From the NCBI GenBank assembly GCA_032622095.1, contig CP136067.1, positions 94,726,707 through 94,790,706 of the forward strand: DNA of 64,000 bases, written 5' to 3'. A model generated the notes under the pieces. That model did not search any database and was not told the DNA's origin. It was given only the letters and a program-made list of their open reading frames with translations. A program made the position numbers and the translations under genes. The stretch comes from Siphonodentalium dalli (taxonomy: Eukaryota > Mollusca > Scaphopoda > Gadilida > Siphonodentaliidae). Shown piece by piece: positions 26,901 to 41,900 of the stretch; the stretch's first letter is position 1; each line of letters starts with the position of its first letter.

Positions 26901-29900
26901 AAGCACAGATTCAACCACAGTTTCAACCAGTGGAAACATCACAGCGACAAATGTTTCAACACCAAACGTCAGTAGTTCATCTTCACCTGATAATCAACCA
27001 ACTGCACCTAAAAATCAGTTGAAAACATTTGATAATTCTGATGAAATGCCATTGAAGACAGATAAAACTGATGAAATGACATTGAAATTAGCAAATGCTA
27101 ATGTTTCTCCTCTCCAAAGCACAACACAGAAAAATGCGACATCAGTTCCTGTACCACCAGTAGTCATGATAAAGACCGAGCCAGATGAAACTGCTATGTG
27201 TTCTGTTACTAATGGGAACGGTCAGCATATTCAAACTACTTCTAGTCCGACTAATTCACATGTCGACAATCCGACTATTGGCAAGGAAATTGGAACAATA
27301 ATATCAGCGTCAATAGTATCTAGTCATAAAGAGCCTCCTACTGCATCGCCTGTTAATCTCAGTGTAGCCGTGCCAACATCTCTGTCCATACCGACAACTG
27401 TTTCTATGCCGACAACTGTTTCCATGCCAACCGCTACTGAAACTTCAGAAGATAATAAATCGGAGAGTGCATCAATTTCTAATCTTCCTGGAGATATACC
27501 TGCAGAAATCAGCCAGTCATTGCAACAAGAGTTGCCAGGTGTCGTCATGACAACGTCGGAAGCAGGCATCAAATCACAGGGTTCCTTTAGACATACAGTG
27601 TCAAGTTTTCTCACAGAAACCATCGAAAACGAAATGAGGTTGCAGAGCGTTGAGTCCACTGAAGATAAACCTGGTGCTCCTATTCCAGCTGTGTCTACTC
27701 AATCATCAGCCGCCCTATCAACTGGAGTTCACCCGTCCGCATTACTTCCATTTCATTTTCAACCAAGTGCTAGAATTCAACCCAGTCATGTTTATCCTAG
27801 TTCTACAGCTTATCCAACACCATTGTCTGCTTTGTCTCTTCCAATTACCACAGCAACACCAATGTCTACTGTATCTCTTCCTGTTACCATGGCAACAACA
27901 TCTGCTATGTCTCTTCCAGTTACCATAGCAACACCAATGTCTGCCTTGCCTCTATCTGTTACCACGACAGCAGAAAACTTGGAAGTAGACATAAAACCAA
28001 TCATATCTACGTTGCCTATCTGTACATCTGTGACGCAAATGCCATCGATGGTCAATATATCATTGCCAATGGTAACAAGTTCGGAGCTTGGAATGCATTT
28101 AATGTCGAGTGTGTCTTTACCATCCAACACAGCACTTACTTCCGTTATGTCAGCTATCTCCAATGTTACGCCAGCTAGTTTGAAGAGTATCGCAAGCAGC
28201 GTGGCAGGTGTTAATTACACTTCTGCTGCAACAATGTCTTGCTCAGTACATGTGTCAACAGCGACGACTGCATCAGTGATGAGTGAGAAGTCAGCAGCGA
28301 CCATATCTAGTGCCAGCGTATCAACACAAGCAGATGATACCAAGGATGAGCCGGCTAGTAAGATTCCAACAAGTAAACCCTCACAGTCAACATCTTCGCA
28401 GTCAACACCAATGGTGAATCAAATCGACAATGTGGCAGCGATCATCAATTTCGTGGCCCACTCTGCAGATTTTGAGATAAAGGATCTTCCAAGTCGTGCT
28501 CGCACGACGATGGCTGGATCAGCGCGTAATTCCCAATCTTCCACTGCCAAGCAGAAAGCCGAGTCACCCGCTGGTTCCAGGTTTACTCAAACAGACCTGG
28601 ATATGTCGCCACCTTATGGAGGTCAAAGGCCTCCATACATGTCAGCGTTTCCACAAAACTTCCCACCACTCCGTCCACCGTTTCGACCCGACGTCATGGC
28701 AATGTCTGAAGGTATGCGAGGCATGTTTCCCGGTCAGACAGAAATGATGCAACGATTGCCGCACATGTCTGCAGGTATGCGACACCCTTACAGCCAATCA
28801 GAACAGCTACTGCCGAGCGTGTCGATGTATGCTGGAGGCCGGCTTCCGGGAGATGTACCAGGTCAGTCGGCGTCTCGACCTCAAGGGACCATTAATACCC
28901 CTGTTCCTAACTCACCATCAAAGGGAGGTCATAGAATGAAGTCGCCTCAAAGCAATCTACCTCAGACGATGCCGCTATCGGTTGCACAACATTTATCAAA
29001 TCTGATGGGATTGCCGGTCTCCGTCATATCTGCCATGCCGAGTATTCGTGGGCCGCTCCGTGAAGGAATTCCCGGAACTCCTCACCATTTACAAGGTCAA
29101 CCACAGCGACTTCCTGGATCAGGTGAGATGAGACTGACATTACCACCGCCGCGAGTCGCAGTCCCTCAGATATTCTCATCGACTGATAAACCGAGGACAC
29201 CCGGATCTCAGTTCTCTCCTGCGTCGACTCCGTCACCAGGTAAGATAAGATAAATTTTATTTAAAAGTCTGAGGTAAAAGCATACAAACACAAGCTCTGA
29301 AGAGCTATTGACCGACTTTAAAACAAATACATATATAAATTAAACACATACACATTATCATATTAATTTTATACAAGTTAAATAGAGGATCTCACATGAG
29401 TTTCTATTTTATACGGAATTTATCAACCGAGTTCACTAAATTCGATTTGAGCCGAGGTTTACCGAGACTCAAATAGAATTTAGAGGACGAGGTTGATAAA
29501 TTACGTATAAAATAGGACGAGTGTGAGATACCTTTTATCACATGATCAAATAAACCCGGAGCAACGCGAAATATTCATCGAAAACAACAATCATAAACTA
29601 CAGCGATAGCAAGTTATTTGAAGAACGCCGTGACGTCATCGCACGCGCTGATATTAAACGTGTCTATTACCGATAATTATGAAACTGCTTTTATGGCCAA
29701 ATTATGTGATAAAATAAGTTATCACAGTTAAAATACCTAACTGTAAGTTGAAACACTTGAAATCTTGATTTATCAAGTAAAAACACCAGAAAAATCATTT
29801 CATGTTTCTGAGATTTTGGAATGCTATCAACATACGGTTAGCCAAAAATGATCTACTATAAAAATAATAGAGATAAAATATTAGTGGTTGTGTTATTTAC

Positions 29901-32900
29901 CTCTATTTGACAATTTATAGTTAAAATGATTTAAATGGGCTGGTTTATTTTGGCACTTACAGGTTCGACAATGTCCGGCGGATGTCCACCACTCAGGATG
30001 CCTGGGATGATGGGATCTTCTAGTCATTTGCCGGATGGACAACCGTTGCCATCTCACTTGCCACAGCACTTGTCGTCCGGTCAGAGTACACCAAAATCCT
30101 GCGTAACTACTCCGTCACCCGATCTTGACCAGATGAAGCCAGATGCCTTCAAATCCTTTTTGGGTGAGTGACAAATTTATAAAAAATTTCCATTATAAAG
30201 CAATGAACGTTTTGTTTCATGGGACCTGGCACATTAGATTTTATCCCTCATATTGAAAGGCACCGAAAAAAAATCAGATTCTCATCATAAGCATAATACG
30301 AAAATAAGGGACAAAAATTCTGAACAGTAGCATCATGCCTAATTGAATTTTTGACTTTTTGCCATGTATGTTTTATTTAACATTGTATTGTAGTGTTTTA
30401 ATCGAGGTTGACAATAATTTAGGCATCCCTGGCATCAAGCTGGAGAGAGAGGTATATTATATGTCGTCCATTTGATGGTGTATTTTAGTGTTTGAATCTA
30501 ATCGAGGTTGATGATATATAATTCAGACCTTCCTGGTATCAAGCTGGAGATGTATATTATATGTCGTCCATTTGATGGTGTATTTTAGTGTTTGAATCTA
30601 ATCGAGGTTGATGATATATAATTCAGACCTTCCTGGCATCAAGCTGGAGAGAGGTATATAATATGTCGTCCATTTGATGGTGTATTTTAGTGTTTGAATC
30701 TAATCGAGGTTGATGAGATATATTTCAGTCCTTCCTGGCATCAAGCTGGAGAGAGGTATATTATATGTCGTCCATTTGATGGTGTATTTTAGTGTTTGAA
30801 TCTAATCGAGGTTAATGATATATAATTCAGACCTTCCTGGCATCAAGCCGGAGAGAGGTATATTATATGTCGTCCATTTGATGGTGTATTTTAGTGTTTG
30901 AATCTGATCGAGGTTGATGATATATAATTCAGACCTTCCTGGCATCAAGCTGGAGAGTGGTATATTATATGTCGTCCATTTGATGGTGTATTTTAGTGTT
31001 TTGAATGTAATGGAGGTTGATGAGATATATTTCAGACCTTCCTGGCATCAAGCTGGAGAGAGGTATATTATATGTCATCCATTTGATGGTGTATTTTAGT
31101 GTTTTGAATGTAATCGAGGTTGATGATATATATTTCAGACCTTCCTGGCATCAAGCTGGAAGGAGATGAGGCAGACCTGCGCACTCCTAGTCAGAATGCT
31201 CTTCTCAAGCAGCTGCTCGCCAACTCAAATCTGGCGCTGGGTCGTGAGGTGAGTGGAGGCATAATTACTAGTGCTGGGACGGTCGGGGTTTTGTCCTAAC
31301 CGGTTAACCACGGGCATTAACCTAATCATGACTTTTTAACCGCGACCAGCATTACCGTAAGTACAAGATTGAATACACTGGTCACTATATCGGCAAAACA
31401 AGTGTATATTACGTGTCCCGGAAACGTTGATATACATGCGATCACAAACAATGTCTTGGTCGTACAATGCGGTCCCGTTACGGCGATCAAATAGTGGTAA
31501 ATGTGTATAAATTAATTCAGTTTTGAGCCCAAACAAACTAAAATATAATATATGTTAGTATATATATTAGTAGTGCGCTAGTATATCGATGTTTACGGGA
31601 GTTCCGCACCGCATAAACAACGCTTGGTTGCAAAACCTTCAGCGACGAAATATAGTTCCTTCCTCCTGTATATCCCAAACATGTGTACTACAAGGTACTG
31701 AAGGTAGGCATACTGTTGTTTAGTAATGTTTACTAGTGTTTGGGTATAGGTAGGTATGCATTAATCACAGTGGCTACACGATGTTACTTCAATTATTTAA
31801 TAAACAAATTCAAACAAAATTAAATCGTTGTGATTCATTACACAAGCCCCAGCCAGTGTTTAGGAAATAAAGTTATCGAACACATCACTAGATATACTCT
31901 GAGTTCCCACTACCAGTAGGCCTATGTGTTTTTTTCTGGATGTGCGACTTCATATTGGATGTTGATCCAGAATAAACGAATCACGTTCGGCAGGCCTTGC
32001 ATACCGCCCATTTCTTCTTCTTTTTTTCGTCATCTTCAATTAGGACTAAATGTCCCCAAACGTTCGATTTCCGTTTTTGTAGGTCTTCTGCCATCACTTT
32101 GAGACGAACTAATGATAATGTCATTAATGACAAAGGGGGGACCGTTTCAAGAAAACAGACATACTATTGATGACGTAGTAAAAGTCTAGACTTGATTGCT
32201 TTGATGTATGCCGTGGTGAGCGTGCAACCGGAGCGTCATGTAATGCCGCCAAAGGAAATTGGCATTGAATGTGTAGCAAGTGATTCACAGACTGACACAG
32301 AGTGTAGTTGTTGGTTTCATGTCTAGAAAAGCCGCCGGTGATCAAACGGGCATGTGTTGTGGGGTATATGAATACACAATCAACTGTCCAAACCGCTTCT
32401 AAGCGGCTTCTTATTACTTACTCTCGTTACATAAACTTCCGTAAATGATTTCGGCAACATTTACACGGAGTACTACGATGATAGTACGATCATTATCAAT
32501 AGTACGGTTATCCGGTTGTGGCCTCCTCCAACCGGTTGACACGCGTAACCGAACCGTTACCGGATATCCGGACAACCGTCCCAGCACTAAAAATTACACA
32601 GAACGACATGAGTGTTGATGGGTATGTTGATATGACACGCGTGCCAGCATAGAAGGTTAGAACGAGGGGCGCGGCATCGAGTTCTATCCTTCTGCGATAT
32701 CAACAAACCCAGTAACACATGTGTCGTCTGTGTTTATTACACATCACCCATCCTAGAATCCTTACATTTTTAAAATACAGGCTTACAAGGTTTATTTTGG
32801 CAGGGCTTGTTTTGTCATGTGTGATGATGCTTTTATTTTAAATTTCCGGTTTCATGGTTGAAGCGATTGTCATTTGACGTAAACAAGATACATATCAATG

Positions 32901-35900
32901 TACATTCCACATGGATTTGTACATATGGAACAGCAATAACACTATTTCTAGGAACAAGCATATAATAATTAATAATTATATATGATAAACAAAGCCATAT
33001 AAATTATCTCAAATACCGCTCTCAGTGGTGAGGTGAGTGAAGGCTTACATGAACGATAAAGCCATATATATTATCTAAAATATGACTGTATGTCATGAGG
33101 TGAGTGAAGGCTTACATAACAAATGGTCGAAGAAGGGGCTTTTAAAAATAACAGGTCAAGATAAACTAAAAAGTGAATGTTTAAATGCATGGATGGCCTT
33201 TGTCGTAGGTTATAATTTAGAAATAAAAGTTACCAAATTATGAAAATTTGAATATACTAAAAGTATAGTATAATGATAGTATGAATACGATATTAACCAC
33301 AAAGCACACTTTTGCGAGCCGAACATTTGTTTATATACACCATAGAAGGAGTGTGCGATAAGCAAAACACTCAACACTGTTGTGATTTTTATATTCAACA
33401 CCAAAATATTGAGTGGCGAGGATTAACGAGTGCTATAACTGTATGTTGTAAACAACATGGTGCAGTTTTAACCGAAGTTCAGTTAGTGGGATCTCCCTGG
33501 AGTTGAGTGTTTTGCTTAATGTACACTCTTTACTTGCTGTACTTTAACATAACATGGCTTTTGTTTACTAACACAGCTTATGATGCCATTTAACATGCCA
33601 TTTATGCGATCTTTATGATTGACATAAGAACAAAAAATTCTGTCTATATTTTAATATTTCTGTATATGGTTGTTTTGAAGGATGTGACTATTTTAACAAC
33701 AATACCCATCACGAAGGCTGCTCATTTCTTTAAACATTGACGATAGAGTACCTCTACCCTGATAAAATTAAGAACAAAGAAAATATATAACTCAAATGAT
33801 TCTTCTTAGATAGAATCTGGTCTGATCCAAGAAAAGTTATCTGAAAATGCAATTTGTGTTTATAAATAGCTGTGCCAAGTTTTGAAGACTTCGGGCGATG
33901 AAGACATTGTTTATAATGGTTCAGTATTTTTATACACCCGTTTTGATAAAAAAAACAACGGAATGTATTATGTTATTGTTCCATCCGTCCATCCATTTGC
34001 TTTTTTTCGTTTCCGGATGATAACTTTAGTAAGTCTAACCTGAATAGAATGAAATTTGGTATGTGAGTTTACTAGCCCAAAATACAGGTCAAGTTCAAAT
34101 TTGGGTTCCGCCTGCCAATTTTCACATAGGTTATGGCCCTTTGTTGAAATTAGCACTGACATATTTTTCCACGCCCTAGTGATGCTCTTATTTTAATTTT
34201 TCAGGAGGGTGACGATGAGATACAGCTCACTCCGGAGCAGAGGCGACAGTTAGAGTTAATAGAGAGCATGCCGCTGATTGCCGAGACAGAGATCTCGCCT
34301 GAAGAATGGTCGGCAAAAACTCCAGAGGAAAAAGAAAAAATCATGGGTAAAAAAAAATCAGCTTCACTGTAATAATGTCAGCTCCACAGACCAAAGTTTA
34401 TAACTTTTAGATGTCATTGTAAAACTCCTTGGATTATTACGATTTCACCCATTCAACATAGACAGTTGGAATCAGAGTTTGATTTAATGATTGTTCCCAG
34501 AATCAAATTTTTCATTTTTAAGATAGCCACCTGTCAAATGAAGCCACATTATTCTGCGATGTTTGACCTAACGATCTTTTATTAAAACTGGAATTTGAGA
34601 AACATTTGACTCGCGTATATTAGAGAATGCACTGGCACAGGATCTTTAATGTTTAAAGCGTCTGTCATGGAAGTTTTGTGATGCTAGCCCGCACCATAAT
34701 CTCAGGGATATTTGTGATTTAAAAAAAAAAATTTGACTTGCAGAATTAAGAAGGCAGGAATATGAGAGAAGACGGAAAGAATTCGAAGAAATCAGAAAAG
34801 CAAGAAGGAAGTCATCAACTAGTCCCGGTACAGGTCCAAGTCAGTCGGCCCCAGTCGCACCTGCGTTAACGGTGAAAGATCAGAAAAGAAAGAGGCTAAA
34901 AGACAAGCCTGATGGGCCGCCACAAGGGAAGAAACGTGTTCGGAAATCCAAGAGCACAGAGGATTTTGATGCATATACAGAAACATTGATGCAGCAGTTA
35001 TCAAAACTACCACCGGTGCTGTTACAGGAACCGAAAATCATCGTCAATCATGCTCTCACACCGATTATAGGTGCCACAAACCCATCAGGTAACAATAACA
35101 TGCTCTCACACAGATTATTTACAGAATGAGGTCCCCAGAGGGTGAAATTAGTGACACTATCCTGCATAGCGGGCTATTATCACTAAATTCACCCACTGGG
35201 GACCTAATTCTGCATAGGCCTCATCTTCTCTAGAAAGTTTCTTTATTAGCAAATTTCTATAGAACTTCTTCATATAGATTCATTTTTTTTTAAATTTAGT
35301 TTCTCCATATCCCCAAATTATAAGACAACACATTGCATAATTGAGGTTCCCAATGTGGGTACATCACAATATTCACCATTTGGGCTCTTCAATCTGAGTC
35401 TATGTCTATCATAGCAAATGAAGCCATGCAGAATGAGGTCCCCAGAGGGTGAATTTGGTGATGATAGCCCACTGTGCAGGATATCATCACTTAATTCACC
35501 CTCTGGGGACCTCATTCTGCAAATGACAGGCACCTTATTCTCAGGCCTGCCCACCACTTTCATTATTGGCAGGACGTTTTAAAATTTCATCGTACCAGTA
35601 AAATTATGTTAATACTCTAGTGAACGCCCTGTAAAAGTGGTAATAATCTATAATAAGTTATCCAGTTATCCAAACTACAATCAGGGAGCCGCATTAGCAC
35701 AGTCAGTTAAACGACCTGCCAACTTCGCACAGAGGCAGTTAACCCTTTACCCAACAAACCGGCCAAAAACGGCCAAATAAAGCTGCAACAGCCTAAATTA
35801 TCTTGGGTCTGTCTCAATAATACCATACAAATATGGATATCATTGGAACCGGCTCATTGACCACATTGTGATGGTTACAGTTATGCCCTGTGCCAATGCA

Positions 35901-38900
35901 TTCTCTTATATATGCGAGTCGACCATAGGTCGCCTCGCATATGTAAGAGAATGCATTGGCCTAAAAAAAATCTTTTTTTAACACTTTTTACCATTTTTTC
36001 TTACATTCTTTAACAATTTTATAATTTTTAATGTGTTAAGCCAATGCATTCTCTTATATATGCGAGGCGACCTATGGTCGACTCGCATATATAAGAGAAT
36101 GCATTGGCACAGGGCCGTTCTGTCGGGTAAAGGGTTAAGTGGAAACTTCTCTGTGAAAATTATCGCTTGACTTTGAATCCACCCTGGGTTGTAAAACTCA
36201 GTTCGCTGTTTCTAGGGAAAGACCACCCCAGCTTCCCCTAATGCACCCATAGGGATCCTCGCATTTATATAAGAGAATGCATTGGCCTAATAATATTTAC
36301 CTTGACCTTGTAAGGCAGTGCATTCTCTTATATATGTGAGGCTCCTTATGGGAGACTCGCATATATAAGAGAATGAACTTTAATGCTGCACCAGGGCAGC
36401 TCCTGTTATGAAAGGCTTAATCATTTTTTACTCTTAACACAGATATAAGTCAACTGAAGGGTACGTTTGGACATGGAATTATCGACCTCGAAGCTGAAGC
36501 ACTGAAAGAAGAGAAACTCGTCACTGATATTGTTTCTCGGAGGAAGTTTGTCAGCGACGGAGAGGATGATCAGCTCTCAGGTGAGAAATATTTTTTGATA
36601 AAAGTATATTTTTAGCCCATGCAAAGTCCAAAGCAAATTAGGTTTAATAAAAGTTTATCTGTGACCTTGAATATGTCTTTCGATAAAATTAACACCGTGA
36701 AGTCACCTTATACATAACTCGTACTACATGACGTCTGCTGTGACATCACCTTATACATATTAAACTTGCACTACATGACGTCTGCTGTGGGCTAATGATT
36801 TTGTTGCTATGGCGAGGGGACTTAATTATGACGGCGAACTTCAGCCTAACAAAACAAACATGACACCCAAAATAAGCGGGACCGAGGGGCTAACGGAACT
36901 ATGCTATGAGTAGGCCCATCCTGTGAACGCATTTAGAATACGACGTCCCCTGACGACCCCTTGAGTGAACAGTGTTTATCCCTTTCTAATCTAAATACTC
37001 ATTGATGAGTAGCCATATGTTTGTTAAACTTACTATCCGAACATTTCCTACAAATAAATAGGATTTATTCTGTACTTTCTATTGTGTGTCGTCTGCTGAT
37101 ATTAATTTGACATCCCTCCATAATAATCATTGATACTTCCATTGTATACATATATAACTGAGTGGTAGAATCCAGTTAGAAAGGCCAAATAAAAAATAGT
37201 ATTCGAGTCTCAGACACCACCGCATTGAAATAAATGGCCTGCATTTTTATTTTTTATTTTTGATATTATGACAAAAAAGTCACAATTGTTTTTTAAAAAG
37301 TCCTCCCTCCCTTATTGATTCAGAAAAAAATTGTCTGAGACTGGAATGATTGTTTTGTTTTGTTTTACCTAGTATTATTATTATTTTTTATTTTATATTT
37401 TGTTATTTAGGTGAACTCGCTGATGAACGCTTCCTGTTGGTCGGTGGTAAGGAGTCCAATAAATCCATTCCACAATTTCTCCAGGACTCTGGAAATGAAT
37501 TCAAACCTATTCCGCCAACCGGTCCAGTTATAGAACCCAAATGGGTTTCAAACAGGTATTAATATATTATAGTGGATAGGTTTATATTCTGACACAGGGA
37601 CCAGCCAATACCAGAGTGTTAGACTTGGGAGACACCTCTCTGAAATATGCCACTTCTCCCTATCTTTGTCCCAGGGAGAAGTGACTACTCTCTCATATGT
37701 CAGTATGCATATCTCCCAACAGCATGTTTAGAGTATATCAATTGATTATATAGACAGAAGTCAACGTGCATCCTAATCGAGAATCTTATAACGAATGAGC
37801 TGCGGATGACTTAAGGATATTTTGTACCTGCAAATATAACTGTGCACCGTCTGCAATGAGTAAATATTGTTAGGCCAATGCATTCTCTCTTAGTTCTCCC
37901 ATAGGAGGCCTCGCATATATAAGAGAATACACTGGCTTGCAAGTTCAAGGAATATATTGTTAGGCCAATGCATTCTCTTATATATGGGAGGCTCCATATG
38001 GGAGACTCGCATATATAAGAATGCATTGGCACAGGGTTTTCACAAAATTTCAGGAAGCTCAAGTTATGGAAGGGTTAAACTATGGATGTTGACCACAATG
38101 AGGACATTCAATGGAGTGTTCCATGTTTTGTTCGGATTTTCCGTTCTAGACTTAAACATCTTTGTTTATCTTGAAATGTTGGTCTTATTGTCCAAGCAGA
38201 TATCTCAACCATGGGTTGTCGGATTTCAATGAAATTTAGTATGGATTTTCACCACTGATGACATTCAGAGGTGTGATCAATCGTTCTGTTTGAGTTTTCC
38301 ATTCTCGAGTTATTCAACTTTGTTTATCTGGAAATGTTTATTTTTTGGAACAGTACCATTTTTTTTTAGTTAGACATATTAATATAACCCTTAATCTTTT
38401 GTAGATCGAGTGTTAGTCCAGAATCTGTGATATCAACGTCATCCTTCGATGGAGATGATGAGAGGCTAGTCGATTACCCAGTGCTAAAACCAATCGATCC
38501 ACCAGGTGGTGGACGTGACACTATGTCGCCGATCATACCTATTCTCCAGCCTATACCTATCAAGGCAATTCCTATGGCAATGCAGTCACAGTTTGAATCC
38601 AAATTCTTAATAAATAGGAGCGAAAAAGCGAACAAACATAAAACAGCAATTGAATTGCCCGGGGATGAGAAAATGCATACGTTTGTCTCTGAAAAAGAGA
38701 ATGTGCCATCACATGTGCCAACTTCGTTGTCATCTAGTCTCGCGAAACCGAAGAAGGATAACGATGATCAAGTTTCAGTGACCTTGACCATGTCAGCCTC
38801 CGCGGCGCGAGATATTGGTGGTGTCATGGCGGCTCTTGCTGATTTGCTGAAGATCGCTGTTCCACCTTCATATGAAGTAGCAAGAAGTCCATCACCGGAT

Positions 38901-41900
38901 CAGTTCCGCACAAATGTTACACGTAAGTTTAAAGTCATTCTCTGTAGAGGTATTCAGAATGTATCATACCCCAATTAGTATGTCTCCGTAGAGGTATTCA
39001 GAATGTATCATGACACAATTAGTTGTTTTCAGAAACAAGCCTTGAAATAGTGTGTCTGACATTTTCAGAATGAGGTTCCAGAGGGTGAATTTAGGGACAC
39101 TACCCACACGGCGGGCTAACTCACCATATTCACCCTCTGGGAACTTCATTCTGCTTAGGCCTCATCTTCTGGGAAGTTTCTATAACCTCAAATTAACATT
39201 ATTTTTAGTTACTTTTTCCCTTCTGTTTAGTTTCTATATACGCTAATTTACAGAAGATAATGAAAATTTCTGACGTTGTGTTGAACGTTTCTGATGTGCT
39301 TTTGAACGTTTCTGATGTGCTTTTGAACAGTTTTGATGTGCTTTTGAACATTTCTGATGTGCTTTTGAACATTTTGATGTGCTTTTGAACATTTCTGATG
39401 TGGTTTTCAGACAAGGAGCAAGCTATCTCTGTGCAGAGTCTGATGAAAGCAAAGTCAATATTCTGCCGACATTGTGACGTCGTGGTCATCAGTTCAGGTA
39501 TCCGGAAAAAGAAGACTGAACTCTGTCTCCTTGGTAAAGACGAACAGGTTCGTATGCTTCTTAAAATATTTATGCATCGTTTTTTCCCGGTTTCCCGTTA
39601 TGGAGTTATTCATCTTTGTTTATTATGAAGTGTTGGTGTTTAGTCCGTATCTCCACCACTAGTTGATGGATATCAATGAAATTTGGTATGGATGTTTTAC
39701 TACTATGAGGGCAATCAATTGAGTGTTTAATCATTTTGTTCATGTTTTCCATTCTAGAGTTGTTTTTAGCTCACCTGAGACGAAGTCTCCGGTGGAGCTA
39801 TAGTCATCACTCCTCGTCCGTCGTCCGTCCATCCGTCCGTCCATCCGTCCGTCCATCCGTCCGTCCGTCAACAATTCTTTGAACATCTTCTCCTCTGGAA
39901 CCGTAAGACCAAATGGGTTCATATTTGGTGTGGATGTTCCCTAGGTGACTCTCATTCCGATTTGTTCAAATGAGGTCACTGGGTCAAATAGTTGCGAAGC
40001 CAGGGCCATAACTCTGTAATTCTTACAACAACTTCTTCTCAAATTTCATTGGTCCGAATGGGTTCATATTTGGTACAAAGGGTCTTTGGGGGACTGTTAT
40101 TCAGATTTTTTCAAATGAGGTCACTGGGTCGAATGTGGGCAGAGCCAGTGACATAACTAAAAAAAAAAAAGCATGTTATAAAATTTGAAAAAGTGACACC
40201 ATTATAACATCTGCAGATTTATGAAACTTTAATCTTTAATCTTCTGAAATTACAGAAATATTCCATTACCCATCCCCATCCCACATGGCCCAGATGCACC
40301 CACACCCTGCAGTGGCCTACACCCAACCAACATCCCTTCCAATGGATATCATTTCCAGCTTCCAACATTAATACCTGTTCTATTAAAGTTGCAGATATCT
40401 CATTGTGGATAGACAGAGAGAAACACAGGTCATTAATCAAGGAATACAATGTCACTGACAGCTTGTATAAACATACTGCTAGCAATTTAAACAAACTGCC
40501 TGAATTTAGTGTGTCTGACATTTGCAGGTCAGAGAATCATTAATAAGAGGTACAATCTATCATGTATTGTTCAACATGGCAAATAGGAGGTCTGTCATTT
40601 GCAGAATGAGGTCCCCAGAGGGTGAATTTAGTGATGCTATCCCACACAGTTGTTAGTTACATTTCTCTTCTAGGAAGTTTCTATATCCCCTAATTTGCAG
40701 AATATAAAATTCATAATTGAGGTGTCCAATGGGTGAACATCAACTTCAACTGGGGAACTTCAATCTTATCCTAGGTCTGCCATAGCAGTTGAGGGCCTTA
40801 GCAGAATGAGGTCCCCAGAGGGTGAATTTAGTGATGCTAGCCCACTGTGCAGGATAGCGTCACTAAAGTCACCCTCTGGGGGGGACCTCATTCCGCAAAT
40901 GACAGACACACTATCACACTATTTCAAGGCTTGATTGTATAATACATTGTGTTGCTTGAGGCCAGGCACATACAATGTAGGAATAGGTGCACTATTTGCA
41001 GGCTTGCTCCTTTGGTGATTGTGGTTCAGATTTGTTCTATCAGGGTCACCAGGTCAAGTAGGTGCAAGGCCAGCTACATTACTCCTTCTCTACATAGTAA
41101 TTCATGATGTGTCTTCTATGCAATAATCAAATGGCCTATTTTGCTTATATTTGGTATGAAATTACCTTTGTGAAAATGGGATCACAAAGTCAAATAAGGG
41201 CAGAGCCAGAGACTATTTCACTACATAGTAATTCTTAAAATATGTTTGCAAGAACTGGTTGGCTTATTTAGCATGGAATGTTCTTCCTTGACTGCAATTC
41301 AGATTTTTTTTTAATGGGGTCACTTGGTCAAATAGGGGCCAAACGAAGAACAGTTTCCCTCTTAATATGCTTCCTTCACAAGGACCATCAGGTCTATTTT
41401 ACTGATATTTATCATATGTATGAAGGGTTCTTTGGTGTCTGGGATTTAAATTTATTCAGATGGGGTCACCAGGTTAAATAGGGTGGGACCAGGGACATAA
41501 CTATATGTCTCTATAGTAATTCTTAAAATGTCTTCTCAAGAGAGGTTGGACTATTTAGCTTACATATAGTATGGAGCAATCAGGAGGATCCTTAAGTGAC
41601 TGAGATTCAGATTTGTTAAAATGAGGTCAATTTGTCAAGAAATGGTGGGGCTATGGGGAGTTAACACTTTTGTGTCTAATAAAATCATTGAAATGCCAAA
41701 TTCATTAAAACATCTACCTTGGAACCACCTGACTGATTAATCTGACTTACATGTATTGTGTTTTGGATCCATGGATAATTGGGCTTCAAACATGTCTAAA
41801 TGGTTTTGGAAAAAGGCGCTTGTGAGATTGGAAATTTCCAACAATTGAGAAAGTTTGAGGTGTCAGTTGTGAAATTCCAACCTAAGACTTGGGAGTCTGT

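Noticed and set aside
24025-29253. Treating the large open frame as a separate intronless gene starting at its first ATG
   Set aside because: The frame continues upstream to a good acceptor at 23944 and ends at a good donor before its stop; phases match neighbouring exons.
39205-39489. Minus-strand frame with FKSTSE repeats
   Set aside because: Shadow of the 21-bp array before E14 (period divisible by three).
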